DNA of 64,000 nt from Flavobacterium faecale (GTDB lineage: Bacteria; Bacteroidota; Bacteroidia; Flavobacteriales; Flavobacteriaceae): positions 806,001-870,000 of the forward strand of contig NZ_CP020918.1 in assembly GCF_003076455.1 (NCBI RefSeq). Reading direction: 5' to 3'. Both the position numbers and the translations under genes were made by a program. Shown one piece after another: positions 17,814 through 27,019 of the stretch; the stretch's first letter is position 1, and the number at the start of each line of letters is the position of its first letter. Under the pieces are notes generated by a model, which saw nothing but the letters and a program-made list of their open reading frames with translations, was not told the origin of the DNA and did not search any database.

Positions 17814-17835
17814 TACCTAAGGTTGTACACCTAGG
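17814..17835 (-). promoter_or_regulatory. Imperfect palindromic region upstream of the MFS gene
   Basis: TACCTAAGGTTGTACACC followed by TAGG contains overlapping partial dyads around TGTACA, 59-80 bases before the transporter ATG. It does not match the TTGGTnnnCCAA boxes. Function unknown. Confidence 0.25.
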
Positions 17836-17932
17836 CTAAATTGTATTCTAATATAAAAAGTTGTTTATTTCGATAGAAAAAACTCGGTGCTACCTCTTTG
17901 TTTTTTTCATCTTGAAAACGACTTGCAAATCG

Positions 17933-18643
17933 TTATGAATGATAACAATACTCATACAAAGATTTGAAATGCTCCTTCATCTTTTGCTTTGCTAATTGCG
18001 GGTTTTGAGCAACGATTGCATCAAAAACCTCTTTATGCTCATTGATCCTATCCATTACATCATTTTCATTTTTATCACAAACATGATATTTTTCGAAATT
18101 GATTAAGATTTCAGGTGTAATGATCAACATCATATTATTAATGGTACTATTTCCACTTGCTTTTGCAATAGCCAAATGAAAAATTAAATCTTCCTGAACT
18201 GCATTTTCTCCACTTAATGCCTTTGCGGCATAGGCTTCTAGAGCAACTTTAATATCTTCAATATCTTCTTCTGTTCTTCTTGTTGCAGCTAGACGAACCG
18301 TTTTTAATTCGATTAAAATTCTAGTTTCCACTAATGATTTAAAATCAGACACGCCTAATCTCAAAATATCATCAATAATAGCGTTGATTGCTATTTTACC
18401 AATATTTGCTACAAAAGTTCCACTTTGTGGAATAGATTTCAAAATACCGTAAAATTCTAATTTTTGAATCGCTTCACGAACACTACTTCTACTAGCTTCG
18501 AATTTTTCAGAAAGCATTCTTTCAGATGGTAGTTTATCTTGTGGCTCTAAATTTTTATAATTGATATAATCCCTAATTTTACCAATGATAGCATTAAGCG
18601 ACTCTTTATTATTATCTTTTCTTGTGATTACTTCTAAATTCAT
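17933..18643 (-). CDS. GntR-family transcriptional regulator, FadR subfamily (candidate alginate repressor)
   Basis: 236 residues. N-terminal winged helix (~18-80: 'DKLPSERMLSEKFEASRSSV', 'GTFV' wing), then an all-helical FCD domain with likely metal/effector ligands ('EDLIFHLAIA' near 146, 'NEHKEVFDAI' near 200, 'MKEHFKSLYEY' near 222). It sits inside the alginate locus between the transporter and PL7 genes. FadR-type proteins bind TnGTnnnACnA-like palindromes, which the phased TTGGTnnnCCAA boxes fit. A GntR/FadR-family repressor (AusR) controlling alginate genes is known in Zobellia galactanivorans. A box 22 bases before its own ATG suggests autoregulation. The effector is likely a pathway intermediate such as KDG (inference). 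Confidence 0.92.
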   Translation of the reverse strand: MNLEVITRKDNNKESLNAIIGKIRDYINYKNLEPQDKLPSERMLSEKFEASRSSVREAIQKLEFYGILKSIPQSGTFVANIGKIAINAIIDDILRLGVSDFKSLVETRILIELKTVRLAATRRTEEDIEDIKVALEAYAAKALSGENAVQEDLIFHLAIAKASGNSTINNMMLIITPEILINFEKYHVCDKNENDVMDRINEHKEVFDAIVAQNPQLAKQKMKEHFKSLYEYCYHS

Positions 18644-18664
18644 AATACTTAAATTTTTTTAACC

Positions 18665-18689
18665 CTGGTTAACCAGATTGGTTCGTAAA
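18665..18689 (-). promoter_or_regulatory. Operator upstream of the GntR regulator gene
   Basis: A perfect palindrome CTGGTTAACCAG, and 13 bp further a half-degenerate box TTGGTTCGTAAA. Only one box is intact here, unlike at the lyase promoters, which would fit weaker autoregulation. Confidence 0.65.
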
Positions 18690-18752
18690 ACTAATTAAAA
18701 AAACAACACGATAATAAAAAAGAGCAGACAAATATGTACTACTAATATACTA

Positions 18753-19619
18753 TTAATGAGATGCTTTCAAAGAATATATCTTGACCTTAGCAAAAGAATC
18801 TGGGTTTTTTGATTGAAAATAGTTTCCTGCTTTGAAATAATTTTCAAATACTCCCCATTTTTTGATGCTAATATCATCATACACAAATGATTCTCCTCCA
18901 TTTAAAATCACCTCCAAACGACCATCTGAAACTTTAACCTCAAGAGTGAATCTATCAAAATCAACTTTTTCTTTAAAATCTCTACCTTCATCATCTCCCC
19001 ATGCGTCTGCAGGAAGGATATCTTTTAATGAAGCATTCTTGTCTTTTAATACCTTTGTTTTTACTCTAATTTTTCCTTTGTCCCAATAGATTTTTAATAT
19101 TGGAGCAGCATTATTATCTTTTTGACCTATTAGATCACGTTGTTCATCTGTCAATCGACCATGGATTTGTGCAACAATTATGCGGCTGTATTTACCATCA
19201 TCTTCTTTCGAAACCTCTTGGACTTTGAATGTTCCTTTTAAATAGCCACCTTGAGCAAATGTCCAGTTGGTATCTGAGTCACCAACCTTCATCGTTTCTC
19301 TAAGCTCCGATCTCGAATAATGACTGTTTGCAGTAGAGGTACCTGATGGAAAAGCATAGAAAACAATTGATTTGTCTTTTTTGTCTTCGTACATGTACTT
19401 ATTAGTTGCCTCATTTGTGGCAAAATCTAAAATTTCAGGGTATTTTAAATCCAAGGTTTTTCCTGGTTTATCAAGATTTTCTGCCGGTGTAGTTACTGTC
19501 CAATGTGATAAGTCAATGTTGGCTACATTCTTCGTGTCGTTTGCCTCTTGGCTATACCCTACAGTTGCGACTGCCATTGTAGCAAATAGAAGAGATTTTG
19601 AAAATTGTAATTTCATCAT
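18753..19619 (-). CDS. PL7-family alginate lyase
   Basis: 288 residues with a signal peptide (cleavage near 'VGYSQ'). All three PL7 motifs are present: 'RSELR' (103-107), 'QIH' (151-153) and 'YFKAGNYFQ' (261-269), which carry the catalytic Arg, Gln, His and Tyr. QIH rather than QVH is usually associated with acceptance of guluronate-containing substrate. The last motif reads NYFQ where NYNQ is more common. No T9SS domain follows, so it is secreted by Sec only or periplasmic. From memory, the length equals that of FlAlyA of Flavobacterium sp. UMI-01 (not checked). The second Met is an equally good start. A tandem operator precedes it. Confidence 0.95.
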   Translation of the reverse strand: MMKLQFSKSLLFATMAVATVGYSQEANDTKNVANIDLSHWTVTTPAENLDKPGKTLDLKYPEILDFATNEATNKYMYEDKKDKSIVFYAFPSGTSTANSHYSRSELRETMKVGDSDTNWTFAQGGYLKGTFKVQEVSKEDDGKYSRIIVAQIHGRLTDEQRDLIGQKDNNAAPILKIYWDKGKIRVKTKVLKDKNASLKDILPADAWGDDEGRDFKEKVDFDRFTLEVKVSDGRLEVILNGGESFVYDDISIKKWGVFENYFKAGNYFQSKNPDSFAKVKIYSLKASH

Positions 19620-19696
19620 TGTTACTTAGGTTATTGATTAGTCGTATCTGATTTGAAACCTGAAGACTTAAATCAGATATTTTTTATAACACCAGT

Positions 19697-19726
19697 TTGG
19701 TAAACCAATTTGGAGAACCAAATGTA
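19697..19726 (-). promoter_or_regulatory. Tandem operator overlapping -7 element of the PL7 promoter
   Basis: TTGGTAAACCAA and TTGGAGAACCAA start 13 bp apart. On the minus strand TACATTTG overlaps the distal box by three bases. The boxes end 78 bases before the ATG. Confidence 0.75.
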
Positions 19727-19853
19727 GTAACAATTATTAAGTAAAAAAAACAAAACCACAATTATTTTTAAAATAATGTTAAAAAAATCTACTTTAAAAG
19801 TCTGAATCAGAACCTCTTCACAACTAATTGACAGTAAGAAGCTGATTTTTACT

Positions 19854-19898
19854 AAAAAAGTCTGCAAATTATTCCATTGAATATTTTGCAGACTTTTT
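19854..19898 (-). terminator. Terminator of the PL17 gene
   Basis: AGTCTGCAAA stem with TTTGCAGACT, a 16-nt AT-rich loop and A/T runs on both sides. It lies about 180 bases after the PL17 stop and upstream of the PL7 promoter. Confidence 0.75.
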
Positions 19899-20080
19899 CA
19901 TTTTTCTAATTATTGAACATTATTCTTATTTTTTAGAAAATTATATTGAATAACATTCAATTCACGTACACTATTTCGCCTTAAGAGTTCATGTAAATGG
20001 GTAACTAAAAGCTTTTTAATCGAAATCAACTTGCAAGATGAGTTGCTTCATGACATGCAATAATCCTCTGACTTAAAAAC

Positions 20081-22345
20081 TTACTTAATCAATGTACTGT
20101 AATGAGCTCCAACCCAACTATAGGTTTGATCTTTAACTGTCAATGTGTGTTGTGCTGTAGTCGAATTATCTTCTGTAGCTAGGATAAATAAACCAACTGA
20201 TCCATTAGTATTTTTAATTGCAACGGCTACATATTTTTCGTCTTCATATGCTTTTTCAACATTTGCAATTGCACTGAAAGCATTTACGGCATTCTCGGTC
20301 ACGGGGCTATAACTACCATGTGACTCAATAACGTTTACAAAAGTTGTCTTTTTTATGTTCTTTTTTCTAATAATAACCGAAGCGTCTCTTCTTAAATTAA
20401 AATTAGGATCGTTTGCTCCCAACCTAGCCAATATTAATTCGTCTCCCGCACTAGTCGCAGAAGTCATCGTGTAAAAACTACCATCATACAACCATGAAAA
20501 CTTTGTATTTGCTTCAGCTGCCACACCAAAACCTTCTTTCCATAAATGTTGGTAACCAAAAGCAGTACCAAGAGGCTCCAACGTTTTTGGGGACTCATAT
20601 TTAAAATTAGCCGTCATCATTTGACCCAAGTAGTTAAACGGTAAATCGTATTGATTGGCTGTTTTTGAATCCACCTGAAAAATATCCAACAACAATGGTT
20701 TTTCATATCCTTCTAAGTCCCATAAAACCATCGAACGTTGCATATGAGTACCTGGATAGGCATTATCCTCAATAGCACTTATAATTTGAACTTTTGGATT
20801 GTAAACGTCATACAAATATTTCTTTGAAGCGTATAGATTTCCTATTTCAAAGTCGCCTTTAAAATGCGAAGTTTCATTTTGGATAATGGTGTTGTGAGCG
20901 ATGGTTTGTTTTGCCCAAGTAGCATTTTCTTTTAAATAATTACCTCCCCCTTTTTGTTCGATATTTACAAAACGAGCCAAACCGTAATCCTGCAGTATTT
21001 CGTCGCTATTTTGATAATATGAAAATGATAATTTATCAAAATGACCATGACTAGACCCTTGAGCGGCATATTTCATCACCAAAGTCAATTCATTGTCTTT
21101 GATTTTATTTCGAATAATAGCCACACCACCTTCTTGCCCATCTGAACCATCAGATAAATCAATTGATTTTTTGATAAAAGGTTTTGTCAATTTATTTTTA
21201 ATTCCGAGTGCTACTGCCATACCTGAATTATCCAACTGCACGCGACCCTGCTTTTCTGCAATAGAAAGTAACGAAGGATCTCTACCATCATATAAATAAG
21301 CGATATCAACTGCTGAAACTAATTCTCTAGAGTAATACGACATTCCTTTTTGACCATCGTTCAAAGGAAAAAATTCTCCCGCAGAATTAGTCAAATTAAG
21401 CAAAGCATAAATCGATTTATTTAGTATTCCGTTTTTATACTCAAAAATTTTAAGTTCTGGTTTGGTGTTTTGTAATGCTTCTGCAAAAACCATAAAAGGG
21501 TACATTGCATATCTCTGATAATATGGTCCTTCATTATAATATCCATCTGGAGAAAAAGGTTCGTCAACATTCGCAAGAAAACCTGTTTTTTGTCCTGGTT
21601 TCTTAATTAATCCACCGTCATTATCTTTCATCCCTACAGGCAAGGTATCCTCTTTCAAGCCATGCAAAGCTCTATCCAACAATTCGTTATCATCCATAAC
21701 CAAGGCAATCATCCCCACAGCAACATTTCCCCATGTACTATGATTGTGCACTCTATTAAAGAATTGCGGAGAGCCAATGGAAATAAAATCAGCATATGGT
21801 TTGAACAATTCTTTTTCGATAATAGCTCTGTCTTTGGCTCCAATAAAATCATAGACACAGTCATAGGCTTGACTTACATAAACTAGCCAATTTGAATCAT
21901 TTAAGGCTTGCCAAAACAATTTTCCACGAGCATAAGAACGTTCTTGCGGGTGCAAAGGCAAGGTAGGATATAGTTTGGTATAAGCCATCAACATATCCTT
22001 TACATATACTGCATACTTTTTGTCTCCCAGAATTTGGTACAAAACACCTGCTTTTTGAATGATAAGCCAGTTTTTTTTATGTCTCTCATGCGTATATCCA
22101 CCTGAGAAATCTTTAGGAATTGGTACTTCGATGCCGTGCAAAATTTCGGCATCAACCTCTTTTTTCACCTCAGCTACTGAGGCATCAAAAAGTGGCACTG
22201 TACCCAATTTTGATCTAATTTCTTTTACTCCCTTTTGGGTTAAAACCAATCGTGGGTGCCCTTGCGCAATGCCGTTCTGACAAACCAACAAAACCAATCC
22301 CAACACAAATGTTCCTAACCAATTATTCTTTCTAGTATACGTCAT
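20081..22345 (-). CDS. PL17-family oligoalginate lyase (heparinase II/III superfamily)
   Basis: 754 residues with a signal peptide ending 'NGIAQ'. An N-terminal (alpha/alpha) barrel (~30-390) has 'NRVHNHSTWGN' with the Asn-His pair at 201-202 and 'SPDGYYNEGPYYQRYA' near 265-280, as in characterised PL17 exolyases. The C-terminal beta-sheet domain carries the heparinase II/III signature 'SSHGHFDKLSFSYY' near 430. Such enzymes release the monomer DEH from alginate oligomers, usually in the periplasm. It has no T9SS domain, which fits that location. First gene of the locus in transcription order, with its own operator. Confidence 0.94.
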   Translation of the reverse strand: MTYTRKNNWLGTFVLGLVLLVCQNGIAQGHPRLVLTQKGVKEIRSKLGTVPLFDASVAEVKKEVDAEILHGIEVPIPKDFSGGYTHERHKKNWLIIQKAGVLYQILGDKKYAVYVKDMLMAYTKLYPTLPLHPQERSYARGKLFWQALNDSNWLVYVSQAYDCVYDFIGAKDRAIIEKELFKPYADFISIGSPQFFNRVHNHSTWGNVAVGMIALVMDDNELLDRALHGLKEDTLPVGMKDNDGGLIKKPGQKTGFLANVDEPFSPDGYYNEGPYYQRYAMYPFMVFAEALQNTKPELKIFEYKNGILNKSIYALLNLTNSAGEFFPLNDGQKGMSYYSRELVSAVDIAYLYDGRDPSLLSIAEKQGRVQLDNSGMAVALGIKNKLTKPFIKKSIDLSDGSDGQEGGVAIIRNKIKDNELTLVMKYAAQGSSHGHFDKLSFSYYQNSDEILQDYGLARFVNIEQKGGGNYLKENATWAKQTIAHNTIIQNETSHFKGDFEIGNLYASKKYLYDVYNPKVQIISAIEDNAYPGTHMQRSMVLWDLEGYEKPLLLDIFQVDSKTANQYDLPFNYLGQMMTANFKYESPKTLEPLGTAFGYQHLWKEGFGVAAEANTKFSWLYDGSFYTMTSATSAGDELILARLGANDPNFNLRRDASVIIRKKNIKKTTFVNVIESHGSYSPVTENAVNAFSAIANVEKAYEDEKYVAVAIKNTNGSVGLFILATEDNSTTAQHTLTVKDQTYSWVGAHYSTLIK

Positions 22346-22373
22346 AAATAATACATTTAACCAATTTACATTT

Positions 22374-22403
22374 TTGGTTTACCAATTTGGTTCTCCAAAT
22401 ATA
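22374..22403 (-). promoter_or_regulatory. Tandem operator overlapping -7 element of the PL17 promoter
   Basis: Perfect palindrome TTGGTTTACCAA (one mismatch in the core) and TTGGTTCTCCAA start 13 bp apart. Minus-strand TATATTTG runs into the distal box, as at susC. The boxes end 29 bases before the ATG. Confidence 0.78.
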
Positions 22404-22624
22404 TCGATATTTTTAGGAAATAAAAATTTAAAACAGAAAAATATCCGATACGGTTACTGAAGCAAACCAAATAGACACACAAAACAACAAAACAATTGAT
22501 ACCAAATATAAATATTTTATCTCCCTAAAAACCAATACATTATTTATATAACTTTACTTTTTTTCTAGTCGCCCAATGCATGTAGTCCTTACCTACTATT
22601 TACTTTTCGATTAGCCTTATAACA
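22404..22624. other. Divergent intergenic region, PL17 / DUF1800
   Basis: AT-rich spacer between divergent genes. No exact TAnnTTTG match was found on the plus strand; 'TTTACTTTTTT' about 75 bases before the DUF1800 ATG is the nearest. Confidence 0.4.
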
Positions 22625-24475
22625 ATGCTTATTAAATACCAAAAAACCAAACCATTCGTACATCATAATTCAGGTAATGCTATGTCCCAAACTTTAAACC
22701 GCCGGAAACTTTTTACTCTTGTTTTAAAAAATTTCAAAACTACGCTATCAAAGAGAGATCCTTTATTCGAAAAGTATTCTCGAAAAATTTTTAAAGGTCG
22801 AAAATACCAAAGCGCAAACAATTTGACAGCGCGAGTTGCACCCGTAACTAGTGGATTACAGCCTTACACAGGTGTATGGGGAAAAGCACAAGCACTACAT
22901 TTATTAAAAAGAACAGGTTTTGGACATAAAAAAAATGACCTAGACAACTTGCTCACTATATCCATGAGTGACGCGGTAGCCACCATTTTGACAATAGACA
23001 GCACACCACCATCACCACCAGTAAACGGATATAATAATTTGGTCCCAGATGAAAATGGCCTCCCTTACGGTGCCGATTGGACGACGGACATTCTACTAAG
23101 TGGACAAGGAACAACCAACCGACAACGTAATCTTTCTTTAGCACAATGGATTTTTGGATTAACCGTAAATCAAGGTGCAAGTATCAAGGCCAAATTATCA
23201 TTGTTTTGGTACCACTTTATCCCGGTTGATTTTGAAACCGTTCGGACATCAAATGGTACTCATTCTGCTAGATTATTACATTCTTTTACCAAAATGTATT
23301 ATGACAATCCGCTTGTGAATTTCAAAACACTCATTCGAACCATGGCGACACAACCTGCAATGATGTATTATTTGAATAATAATTCGAACTCAAAAACGTC
23401 TCCAGATGAAAATTTTGCTCGGGAGATTATGGAATTATTCACGCTAGGAAAAGACCCTTTGAGCCAGTACACTGAAGCCGATGTGGTACAAGCCGCAAAG
23501 GTTTTAACTGGTTGGCGAGTTTCAAATTTGACCACGGTTAATCCAGACACTACTTTCAATAGCAGTTTACACGAGACAAGTACAAAACAATTTTCTTCAT
23601 TTTTCAATACTACAACAATATCCAACACAGGTGCAACAGAACTTGATGCTTTTATCGATATGCTCTTTTCAAAATCTCAAGTGGTTTCTGAGTATATCTG
23701 CCGTCGTATCTATCGTTACTTTGTGTATTATGACATCGATTCTTCGATAGAAGCCACAATTATTACTCCTTTGGCACAAGCTTTTGTGGCTAATAATTGG
23801 AATATTTTACCCGTGCTAGAGCAACTTTTTAAAAGCCAACATTTTTATGATATTGCCAATAGAGGTGTTTATATCAAATCTCCTTTTGACTTGGTAATTG
23901 GTAGTTTACGCACCTTTAACCTAAATCATACCGTTGCCGACGCTACCAACTACGAAGCACAATATAGAGTGTGGAATTACTTTAACAGTTCAATATTGGT
24001 AGGACTAGAACAAAGCATAGGATCGGTGCCAAACGTTTCGGGCTACCCTGCTTTTTATCAAAATCCCTCTTTTCATGAATATTGGATCAATTCAAGTACT
24101 ACGCAAAAACGCTTTGATTTTTTGAATAAAATTTTTAACGGTTACAATTTAAATTATAACGGACTAATTACCCGAATCGAAGTGGATTTAATCGCCTTTA
24201 TTCAGCAATTTGATGCTGCAACTTGTGCCGATCCCGACTTATTGGTTTCTGAATGTATTGCCTATTTACTGCCAATCGATTTGAGTTTGGAACAAAAAAA
24301 TGTAATAAAAACACAATCCTTACTTTCGAATCAAACAACAAATAACTATTGGACAGCTGCCTGGAATCTCTACCTCAGCAACCCCACAAACACGACCAAT
24401 AAAAACACCGTCAAGTCACGATTAAAAACATTACTCGTGACGATCACACAATTAGCAGAATATCAATTAATGTAA
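22625..24475 (+). CDS. DUF1800 family protein
   Basis: 616 residues (597 if the in-frame ATG giving 'MSQTLNRRKLF' is the start, which I slightly prefer). The DUF1800 core begins near residue 85 with 'ALHLLKRTGFGHKKNDLDNL', continues with 'IKAKLSLFWYHFIPVDFETV' and the strongly conserved 'DENFAREIMELFTLG' near 258, then 'VVQAAKVLTGW'. The biochemical role of the family is unknown. It is nearly always paired with a DUF1501 gene, as here (11-base gap), so the products probably act together. No canonical signal peptide is visible; the basic N-terminus has an 'NRRK' pair. Confidence 0.9.
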   Translation: MLIKYQKTKPFVHHNSGNAMSQTLNRRKLFTLVLKNFKTTLSKRDPLFEKYSRKIFKGRKYQSANNLTARVAPVTSGLQPYTGVWGKAQALHLLKRTGFGHKKNDLDNLLTISMSDAVATILTIDSTPPSPPVNGYNNLVPDENGLPYGADWTTDILLSGQGTTNRQRNLSLAQWIFGLTVNQGASIKAKLSLFWYHFIPVDFETVRTSNGTHSARLLHSFTKMYYDNPLVNFKTLIRTMATQPAMMYYLNNNSNSKTSPDENFAREIMELFTLGKDPLSQYTEADVVQAAKVLTGWRVSNLTTVNPDTTFNSSLHETSTKQFSSFFNTTTISNTGATELDAFIDMLFSKSQVVSEYICRRIYRYFVYYDIDSSIEATIITPLAQAFVANNWNILPVLEQLFKSQHFYDIANRGVYIKSPFDLVIGSLRTFNLNHTVADATNYEAQYRVWNYFNSSILVGLEQSIGSVPNVSGYPAFYQNPSFHEYWINSSTTQKRFDFLNKIFNGYNLNYNGLITRIEVDLIAFIQQFDAATCADPDLLVSECIAYLLPIDLSLEQKNVIKTQSLLSNQTTNNYWTAAWNLYLSNPTNTTNKNTVKSRLKTLLVTITQLAEYQLM

Positions 24476-24486
24476 TTTATAAAGAG

Positions 24487-26097
24487 ATGAAAAGAAGAAG
24501 CTTTTTAAAAACAAGTGCTATCGCAACTATCCCTTTAGCATTAAATGGTGTTCCGGTTATGGCATCCTCAAGCATAGACAGCAACGCTCTAGACCTACTA
24601 GCAACAGCGGCCATCAACTGTGGTAAAATATTAGTTATAATTCAAATGAATGGAGGAAATGATGGTTTAAATACCGTTTTCCCTTTGGACAAGTGGACCA
24701 ACTTGAACAATGCCAGATCCAATATTTTGATGAATCAATCCTCTGTTTTGACCTTGGCAAACAATAGCACGACAGGTTTGCACCCCGGAATGAGCGACAT
24801 GAAGAATTTGTATGACAATGGAAAACTCATGATCATACAAGGAGTTTCCTATCCTAATCCTAGTTACAGCCATTTTCGAGCTACAGATATTTGGTTCACC
24901 GCATCCAACAGCAACCAAGACCTAGATAGTGGTTGGTTGGGTAGAGCACTTGACAAAGTGTATCCAAATTTCCCTAACAATTATCCAAGTAGCGATATGC
25001 CCGATCCACTGGCGATACAAATTGGGTCGACACTGCCATTTTCATTGCAAGGCCCTAACATTAATATGGGGTACAATGCTCCCAATCCTGATGCTTTATT
25101 GAATGTAATCAACCAAATCACAGATCCTGCGCCAAATTCTGACTATGGTTCTGAACTTACTTTTTTGAGGTTGATGAAAGACCAAAGCAATGTTTATAGA
25201 ACAGCAATACAAAATGCCTATAACACGACCCAAGCACAATCTGCAACCTATCCTTCATCCAATAAGTTGGGTGATCAATTAAAAATTGTAGCCAAATTGA
25301 TTAATGGAGGTTTACAAACACCGATTTATATTGTTAATCACCCCAATACCTCAGACCTACATAGCGCGCAAGTAGATACGACCGACAAAACCCAAGGTTC
25401 GCACCGCAACAATCTAAGTATCCTATCACAAGCTATTGGAGCCTTTCAGCAGGATCTGGAATTAATGGGGAAATCTGAACTAGTTACCGGAATGACCTTT
25501 AGTGAATTTGGTCGAAGAATAAAGAGCAATGCCAGTTTAGGGACGGATCATGGTGCTGGAGCTCCGGTATTCTTTTTTGGTGCTGCCCTAAACACCAATT
25601 CTGGTACAGTGGCTGGAACAACAGAACCTGTCCCGGGAATGGTTGGAAAATCACCCAATTTACCTTTGAATGCAGCCGTAAATGATCAAGTCGAAATGCA
25701 ATTTGATTTTCGTCAAATTTATTCCTCTATCATGCAAGATTGGTTGTGCATGACGGAGGCGCAAACAACAGAAGTACTAGGAAGTAATTTTGCTAAAATT
25801 CCGATTTTTAAAACGGCCACTTTGGATCAAAATATAACCGATCAATCTGCTTTCATGTCCGTTTATCCCAACCCGATCAAGGATAAGGTGATCAATATCA
25901 CGTTCAAAGTAGATTTGAATGGGTATGTTATGCTAAAATTGTTTACCAGTCAAGGCGCACTAGTGCACCAGAAACCATACAAAGTGAGTGGAAGTTTTTT
26001 AACAGCAAATATTGAAAATAGTCTAGCGCAAGGAATTTATATTTTAGAAATTGAATACAATAATAATCGATTCCGCATAAAAGTGATTATTTCTTAA
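24487..26097 (+). CDS. DUF1501 family protein with Tat signal and T9SS sorting domain
   Basis: 536 residues. It starts 'MKRRSFLKTSAIATIPLALN', a twin-arginine signal (RRSFLK), so it is exported folded. The DUF1501 domain (~45-455) belongs to the alkaline-phosphatase/sulfatase-like superfamily: 'LVIIQMNGGNDGLNTVFPL' near 56, 'NPSYSHFRATDIW' near 128, and 'FSEFGRRIKSNASLGTDHGAG' split near 340-360, with possible metal ligands D/H. The last ~80 residues are a T9SS type A sorting domain ('MSVYPNPIKDKVINITF'). Tat export followed by T9SS is unusual. It forms an operon with the DUF1800 gene. Substrate unknown. Confidence 0.9.
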   Translation: MKRRSFLKTSAIATIPLALNGVPVMASSSIDSNALDLLATAAINCGKILVIIQMNGGNDGLNTVFPLDKWTNLNNARSNILMNQSSVLTLANNSTTGLHPGMSDMKNLYDNGKLMIIQGVSYPNPSYSHFRATDIWFTASNSNQDLDSGWLGRALDKVYPNFPNNYPSSDMPDPLAIQIGSTLPFSLQGPNINMGYNAPNPDALLNVINQITDPAPNSDYGSELTFLRLMKDQSNVYRTAIQNAYNTTQAQSATYPSSNKLGDQLKIVAKLINGGLQTPIYIVNHPNTSDLHSAQVDTTDKTQGSHRNNLSILSQAIGAFQQDLELMGKSELVTGMTFSEFGRRIKSNASLGTDHGAGAPVFFFGAALNTNSGTVAGTTEPVPGMVGKSPNLPLNAAVNDQVEMQFDFRQIYSSIMQDWLCMTEAQTTEVLGSNFAKIPIFKTATLDQNITDQSAFMSVYPNPIKDKVINITFKVDLNGYVMLKLFTSQGALVHQKPYKVSGSFLTANIENSLAQGIYILEIEYNNNRFRIKVIIS

Positions 26098-26250
26098 TTT
26101 TTAAGGATATGCGCCACTAAATCACAAGTTGATTAGTAGCGGATCAGACTCCCGAAGATTAGAAACTTTGTTATCATTATTGTGGTACAGAAAGACCCAA
26201 CGGGATTAACATGATTTTACTTAACGCAATAAAGAGACGACTCTAACATA

Positions 26251-26289
26251 AAAAAGGGCACAAAGTATTTAATACCATGTGTCCTTTTT
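26251..26289. terminator. Bidirectional terminator between DUF1501 and DMP19 genes
   Basis: AAAAAGGGCACA pairs with TGTGTCCTTTTT (one mismatch), 15-nt loop, with A and T runs on either side. It lies between convergent genes. Confidence 0.75.
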
Positions 26290-26349
26290 CTATTTGCTAA
26301 AATATTTTTGTATATCGCATCTACTTTAGCCAATCGCTACGTAATGGAC

Positions 26350-26889
26350 TTATTCTCTTTTAATTTCTCTTCCCACAAATTCTTCTAGTAATTCGAACAT
26401 TCCATCTACCGAAAGAACTTGAGTATCTGGATGCTCTTTTAGAAAAGCAGCATTAAGCTCCACCAAATTTTCTTCTATTTCGAAAAAAATATCGTTGTTG
26501 ATGATATCTCGAATCGGGTTTACACCTTCCAATTTACTTTTGAAAAACTTATCTCTTTTGACACTACTCATCAAATTGACTTTTTTGCACTGCGCCTGAA
26601 ACAATTCCAAATGTTTTGGAGCACCAAGCAGTTCCAAACCATCGGCAATAAGGCCGTTCAATTCCATGTTCCATTTCGAATTATAAACAAATTGCGCAAA
26701 ATTCCCTTGCGTACATTGTGCCACATAATAATCCATGTAGTAACTCATGATGGCGTCTTCATGAATCAAATCGTCATCGATTTTTTCTTCGCGCATGAGG
26801 TTGATAACCGATATATTGGAGTTAATAATGTCTTGTGGATTGCCACTATTGGCTGCTGTTTCTGAAATGATGATAGTACCAAATTCCAT
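26350..26889 (-). CDS. DMP19/DUF4375-type protein
   Basis: 179 residues, soluble, acidic, mostly helical. The pattern 'HEDAIMSYYMDYYVAQCTQGNFAQFVYNSKW' (split near residues 43-73) matches what I recognise as the DMP19/DUF4375 family, often annotated as DMP19 C-terminal. No enzymatic residues can be named and the function is unknown. It stands alone, convergent to the DUF1501 gene. Confidence 0.6.
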   Translation of the reverse strand: MEFGTIIISETAANSGNPQDIINSNISVINLMREEKIDDDLIHEDAIMSYYMDYYVAQCTQGNFAQFVYNSKWNMELNGLIADGLELLGAPKHLELFQAQCKKVNLMSSVKRDKFFKSKLEGVNPIRDIINNDIFFEIEENLVELNAAFLKEHPDTQVLSVDGMFELLEEFVGREIKRE

Positions 26890-27019
26890 GAAAATGTTGT
26901 TTTAAAAAGTTGAAGAAGCAAATTTCGGGTAAAAATGTGAAGGATAAAATCTTTTTGACCACAGATTTTTTCAACTTGTCAAATTACATCTTAAAAGTCA
27001 AATCGCAATCTCAAATAAA

